The notes beneath the pieces were generated by a model. The model did not search any database, was not told where the DNA came from, and was given only the letters and a program-made list of their open reading frames with translations. Positions 7,642 to 11,465 of a stretch of 11,465 bases of DNA are shown piece by piece (position 1 is the first letter of the stretch; every line of letters begins with the position of its first letter). The stretch spans positions 235,329 to 246,793 of the forward strand of contig BEXV01000304.1 in NCBI GenBank assembly GCA_003118195.1. The letters are read 5' to 3'. This stretch comes from Hemicentrotus pulcherrimus. Its lineage: Eukaryota > Echinodermata > Echinoidea > Camarodonta > Strongylocentrotidae. The position numbers were made by a program, and so were the translations under genes.

Positions 7642-8048
7642 TCTACGGGAATGGGCTGTTATTTTGTTAGAGAGAACACAGGGCATAGGGCTGTATGTCT
7701 CTGTTGGGGGCTGATCTAAAGAACAACTGCCATGTATCAAATATAATTGAAAGACAATAGGTGAATCGTTTACATTGCACACCATCACTTTTCTGTCCTG
7801 GAGGGCTCATTGTACATTCCAGATAGCTTAAATAATGACCATTTTCCATAAGAGTCACAGTAATTTTGCTTTTCTTTTTAAAGGCCATTTTTGGAGCTTT
7901 TTGGAGTTCTATATTCCAGTGCTACTAAACTAATTATGGTCCTGTGCATATTTCAAACTAACATACACCTGAACTTTATAATGACTTCTCCAAAACTAAA
8001 TATGTTTTATTTTTAATGTGACATTCCCAAAAGTGTGTGTGTACATGG
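7642..8048. other. no supported gene
   Basis: A 73-codon minus frame (7888-7667) has no recognised motif, and I see no paired splice sites. Otherwise this is AT-rich DNA. Confidence 0.45.
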
Positions 8049-8049
8049 A

Positions 8050-8061
8050 GGGGGGGGGGGG
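8050..8061. repeat. G12 homopolymer
   Basis: Twelve G after CATGGA; a likely length-variable site. Confidence 0.9.
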
Positions 8062-8407
8062 CTGGCAAGTAGATGGAAGTTCAGTACCAGGTTTTACTTA
8101 TCAACAGAGGTCCATGTACATATTCAGATCCAAGTTTTCCCCATATTTTATCTGTAATAGAATTCAAAACCATCTCCAATTCAAAACCACATTCTACATA
8201 CATCATATCCTGAGGTAATCCCAATTAGGTCTCCACAGACACAGGACATGAGACTATCACCCTACCAACATATAAGTGGAGGGGAAGAAGGGCATAAACT
8301 TCATGTCACACATCACTCACAACTTGGCTGCCAGTCTATCTTTATTCAAACCAAGATGGTGTAATGCGTTTGTGATGTAAATCAAGGTGACTTAAATCGA
8401 GCGAACA
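8062..8407. other. no gene seen
   Basis: Mixed-composition DNA with a possible donor-like GTGAGT on the minus strand near 8313-8318, but the frames around it contain stops. Confidence 0.45.
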
Positions 8408-8512
8408 CTAAGAGATAGAGAGAGGAGACAAGACGAGAGAGAAAAAGTAAGAGGGAGTAAGAGGGAGAAAGAGAGAGACAGAGAGAGAGAGACAGAGAGA
8501 GAAAGACAGATG
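8408..8512. repeat. compound purine microsatellite
   Basis: AGAGATAGAGAGAGG is followed by two AAGAGGGAGT/A units (8448-8467), then GA runs interrupted by GACAGAGAGA at regular steps. The plus strand is purine-rich throughout. Confidence 0.9.
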
Positions 8513-8519
8513 GATAAAA

Positions 8520-9694
8520 AATTGTGTCTCATATCAACATCTACTTTAAGGAATAAAATAATGCATTAATGCACCAATAGTCCAAGGCACAGAAGAAGGA
8601 AGTAAGGAACTATTATCCCCCTATATCAATGTAAGCAGAGATAGATAAAACAGTTTCAAAATTAGACACAAAGGAAAAGAATGTTTAACTTTTTGGTAGG
8701 GTATTCCAATCTGCAAAATGAAAAACTCAAAAAGTAATCTGTCAAAACAAATCTGTTCACGAGTCATAATACATAAAATCACTGGTGGAAATAAAAATGG
8801 CTCTCAAAATAAGAACTTTACTTTTTACTCTGCTACAACCAAGTTATTTCTATTTGCCCTGTCAACAGATGAAGCATAAATCTGGATTCTTGGCAAAAGT
8901 TTCTTTTTCTTCTTCTGTGAAATCAAGAGGAAAGTACATACACTGTTTCAAAGAGCTGGAAACTCCTACTCTGCCCCTCCCATGACCTCTGCAATCATTC
9001 AATGGTACAAACCATTGTCTTGGTAACAAAAAGCACCTAATTTCTGCACAAAGAGCTCCAAACTGTTCGTGATTTGACCCTTGAACAACAACACAAGTCT
9101 CAGAGGCATCTGCTTGAATTTCACTGATTCACAGACAACACATTCAATTTACAGAAAAATGCACAGAAAGAATTCTAGATTTGATCCATGATTGACATTT
9201 GAAATTTCATAGACATTCACTATGTTAATACAGGTGAAAAACAAGAAAATTGTGCCATTCAACTACATTCTTTACTTCAGGTACCTCAGTTTGAATGGTT
9301 TAAAGTAAGTATAGTTCAAAGATGTAGACTTGACAGAAGAGGGACCACAAATTTTGAGATAATCTACTTTATCAACAATCATTTTGAATATCACTCAGAA
9401 GAATCCTGAATATAAAGTATTAATGCATCTGCTCTTCTATAAGTAGTATGGTTTTTCTTTAATAGTAAATAATTGTATATATTAGCTTTTAGACATAGCC
9501 TAAATTCTAGTTATTTCAGCATGTATCCTTCACTGTTGGTTATTGTCCTGGTGATCTACAATAATTCAAATAATGCCTTATAAAGCCTATAACCACCCCC
9601 ACCAAAAACAAAAGCCAGATTGCCTCCTCCACTGCTAAATATATGGAAAAGGGTATATACTAACCCCCTCTCACTAGCACCCAGCCACATGTCA
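8520..9694. other. AT-rich DNA, no gene supported
   Basis: The open frame at 8785-8985 (plus) is Lys/Phe/Ser-rich with poly-T-driven codons and no motif. I see no convincing splice pairs, hairpins or long repeats elsewhere in this stretch. Confidence 0.5.
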
Positions 9695-9890
9695 GACCAT
9701 TGATCCGACATTTCCTCCGACGGCACTTGCTCAAGGCTTTATTTGTCAAGACAAGAGTATGGGTACAAGATGACGGTTACAAATGGGTTTTAATGTAGGG
9801 TTAGGTATTAGTTAGGGTAAATGGTTGATGTTCAGAATCTTGTAAGTGCAGGAAACTGATGCATAGCGACTGTCACAGGAGCAAGTTTCA
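9695..9890. repeat. possible decayed interspersed element
   Basis: ACTTGCTC at 9725-9732 and GAGCAAGT at 9879-9886 are inverted copies. They enclose a TAGGGTTAGG...TTAGGGTAA stretch (9798-9820) and CCGACGGCAC/GCGACTGTCAC-type GC-richer ends. The texture resembles invertebrate interspersed repeats, but the inverted arms are only eight bases and no target duplication is clear. Confidence 0.3.
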
Positions 9891-10137
9891 TACTACCATC
9901 TATCCCTCTCCTAGGGAACGGTCAATGACATACTGGAGTCCTGATTTCAGTCCAAGCATAAAATCTTGATTGATGACACATTCAGTTTTTATTGCTATCA
10001 CAAATGACTCCAGTCATGAAGAAACTGTTCTGAATGTATCATTCATCACCACAAACTTTAATTACATGAGGACAAATATATCATCTGAAAAGAGTAGTCT
10101 TGGATGTAATCTTGAATAACATCACAAATCATCAAAA
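9891..10137. other. no gene seen
   Basis: AT-rich DNA up to the target-site TA of the 307-bp element. Confidence 0.5.
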
Positions 10138-10139
10138 TA

Positions 10140-10446
10140 GGCCTGTCCTCATCAGCTTGAGTTTGCCAAATAACCCGCTATTTCCAGGATATCATCCTGT
10201 AGCTTGAAAATGCGTCTTGACCAGACCGATACCCTCATGACAAACTAGCTTGGACGGGCGCAAATTAGCCCTGTATTTTCCAAGTAACAGAATATCTTTT
10301 AAACAAGACCAAGATTTTTCTGGATATTTTCTGGACCAAATATCCCGCTAATTGCAACTGCGGGCTGATTAACTGGTTATTTTGTGATTGGGATAGTTAA
10401 AATAGCGGGTTCTAATTTGGCAAACTCGAGCTGATGAAAACAGGCC
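10140..10446. mobile_element. 307-bp MITE, TA-flanked
   Basis: Terminal inverted repeats of about 44 and 47 bases (10140-10183 and 10400-10446) begin GGCCTGT and share TCATCAGCT, GAGTTTGCCAAAT and AACCCGCTATTT. They differ by three substitutions and a short indel. TA sits at 10138-10139 and 10447-10448 as the target duplication, as in Tc1/mariner-type insertion. Inside, CCAAATATCCCGCTAATTGC (near 10335) resembles the inner part of the left arm, and CCCGC/GCGGG can fold. There is no open frame of note, so it is non-autonomous. Confidence 0.87.
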
Positions 10447-10448
10447 TA

Positions 10449-10788
10449 CTCTAAGAAAATTGCACATGCATGAGAGAGAGGGGGTGGGGTAGGGAAAGTT
10501 AGGGTGGATAATATGATGATTTTTGCTTGCCAAGAGCTACAAGGGTGTTAGATCTACAATATTTATTTTTTGGGTCAAAATTGACATATTATTTAACATA
10601 ACTGTATTATGAACAATTAACACTGTTATGCTTCTCAGCAGATGATTACATCCGACATGTGAAATTCATTTACTTTTTCATTCATATTTTGATAAGAATA
10701 TGTAACTTCCTGAACAAAACAAAAATAATCATCATCCTCTCTCACTTTCTTGTCACGCAGCAGTATATTGACAGAGCACAATATAGCA
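10449..10788. other. AT-rich DNA, no gene seen
   Basis: A short GAGAGAGAGGGGG purine run lies at 10471-10484. The open frame 10659-10880 (plus) is Ile/Phe-rich and runs through the hairpin; it is not a gene. Confidence 0.5.
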
Positions 10789-10866
10789 TATCGTCTGTTT
10801 GGAGCCAGAAGGGCATTAACTTGTTTATCTCAGAGTTAACACCCTTCTGGCTCCAAATAGACAATA
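10789..10866. repeat. 33-bp-arm hairpin (foldback)
   Basis: The left arm 10789-10821 (TATCGTCTGTTTGGAGCCAG...) and right arm 10834-10866 (...CTGGCTCCAAATAGACAATA) are inverted copies with four differences, all transitions. The loop is 12 bases (10822-10833). If transcribed it would form a long stem. It is most likely a small foldback repeat. A precursor-type small-RNA hairpin is possible, but there is no direct evidence. Confidence 0.82.
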
Positions 10867-11033
10867 CTTCCGAGCAATGAGAGGTGTGTGTTAAGCTCTG
10901 TGCTGACAGATATTAATAAGTTCCCTCGTGGCTTTTAGCAGACAATATTCAATTTTAAGGTAACAACAACATGTATTAACATGAACAACAGAACCAAGTA
11001 TGACTCATTTCAAGTGATTTTGTCTCATTTCAG
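10867..11033. other. no gene seen
   Basis: Mixed AT-rich DNA ending in a good splice-acceptor-like tract, TGATTTTGTCTCATTTCAG (11015-11033). Confidence 0.45.
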
Positions 11034-11126
11034 AAGACGAAGTTGAGTATTTGGATTGATATAATGATGGGTCTGTTGTGTCAACATTTATCACAGCTCG
11101 AATGATGCCATTCAACCCCATTTCAG

Positions 11127-11176
11127 AAATATGACAAAGAGGGTTGGTATGTACTTAGAAAATCATGTAAGGAGAG
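11127..11176 (+). CDS. doubtful short coding exon
   Basis: A good acceptor, TTCAACCCCATTTCAG, ends at 11126. The next 50 bases read KYDKEGWYVLRKSCKE plus two bases, up to GAGAG|GTGATT at 11176/11177; an alternative GTATGT donor lies at 11147. A second acceptor of similar quality ends at 11033. It opens a frame reading KTKLSIWIDIMMGLL then CQHLSQLE, ending at TGA 11103-11105. Two good acceptors 93 bases apart could be alternative sites, but the exon is tiny and the family unrecognised. Confidence 0.18.
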
Positions 11177-11250
11177 GTGATTTCGTGTTATGGGTTCTAC
11201 TTTCATTGTTATATTTCTCTATTGAAGGTGAAGTTCTCCACACGCAAGCT

Positions 11251-11465
11251 GTGAAAACTAGTACTGTTTTCACACTGGCAATATTTTGCTTCACCCCGTA
11301 CTATAGGTGGGGTTAAGGGGGGGTCTTAGCCCCACCTTTAGTACAGGGTTAAGCCTATTCCACTTTCTGTTCAGACTGGTTTTTACCAAAGTGGGCTAAA
11401 GTTGGCTAACCCCACCTATAGTACGGGGTTAACTAACCCTGCAAAATAGCAGGGCTAACTCCGCA
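11251..11465. mobile_element. nested foldback repeat, truncated by window end
   Basis: CACCCCGTACTATAGGTGGG (11292-11311, extending to 11315) is repeated inverted at 11407-11430, with 23 of 24 bases matching. A third, diverged copy in the right-hand orientation lies at 11328-11352. Flanking these are GTGAAAAC (11251-11258) with GTTTTCAC (11266-11273), and CCCTGC/GCAGGG around AAAATA (about 11437-11454). The texture is that of a non-autonomous foldback or hAT-like element whose outer end is beyond the window. No target duplication can be scored. Confidence 0.65.

Noticed and set aside
9798..9820. Interstitial telomere repeat (TAGGGTTAGG)
   Set aside because: Only one to two imperfect TTAGGG units are present.
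1..11465. tRNA, rRNA, CRISPR, prokaryotic operon or viral gene
   Set aside because: No T-arm GGTTCGA box with matching stems, no regularly spaced identical repeats, no ribosome-site-led gene clusters and no polymerase or capsid-like frames were seen on either strand.

Overview
The window looks like nuclear DNA of a marine invertebrate animal. It is AT-rich with no operon-like gene packing and no reading frame above about 130 codons. It has many GA/CT microsatellites, several TA-flanked miniature inverted-repeat elements, hairpin (foldback) repeats and scattered palindromes such as TACATGTA. An echinoderm of sea-urchin type is my best guess, from GC content (low, perhaps 35-38% by eye) and repeat style; amphioxus or a mollusc is possible. 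No complete gene is visible. There are no tRNA or rRNA genes, CRISPR arrays or bacterial signals.

Layout: 1-1000 holds two candidate coding exons on the minus strand (936-780 and 129-61). Their splice phases fit each other, separated by A/T-rich low-complexity DNA. Next, 1440-1760 is a GC- and CpG-richer island with one or two possible plus-strand exons and a CTCF-like motif. It could be a promoter, possibly shared by divergent transcripts. 1820-1960 is a long purine tract. 1960-4010 is unremarkable AT-rich DNA with a small hairpin at 3601. 4016-4207 is a complete 192-bp TA-flanked MITE with internal duplicated 17-mers. 4490-5780 holds three purine microsatellite blocks and a diverged local duplication. 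5853-6134 is a stop-free stretch of doubtful value, followed by CT microsatellites. 6675-7190 is a diverged tandem array with a period near 94 bp. 7427-7611 is the best single plus-strand exon candidate and has no methionine. 8408-8512 is another purine tract. 10140-10446 is a second complete TA-flanked MITE (307 bp). 10789-10866 is a 33-bp-arm hairpin. 11034-11176 holds two good splice acceptors. 11251-11465 is a nested foldback repeat that runs off the window.

The most sensible reading is intergenic or intronic DNA with parts of one or two unidentified split genes: one leaving the window on the left (minus strand) and one possibly running rightward. I recognise no protein family, so all exon calls are low confidence. 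The firm content is repetitive: two short non-autonomous DNA transposons with exact boundaries, a tandem array, foldbacks and microsatellites. I found nothing I would call a new biological system.
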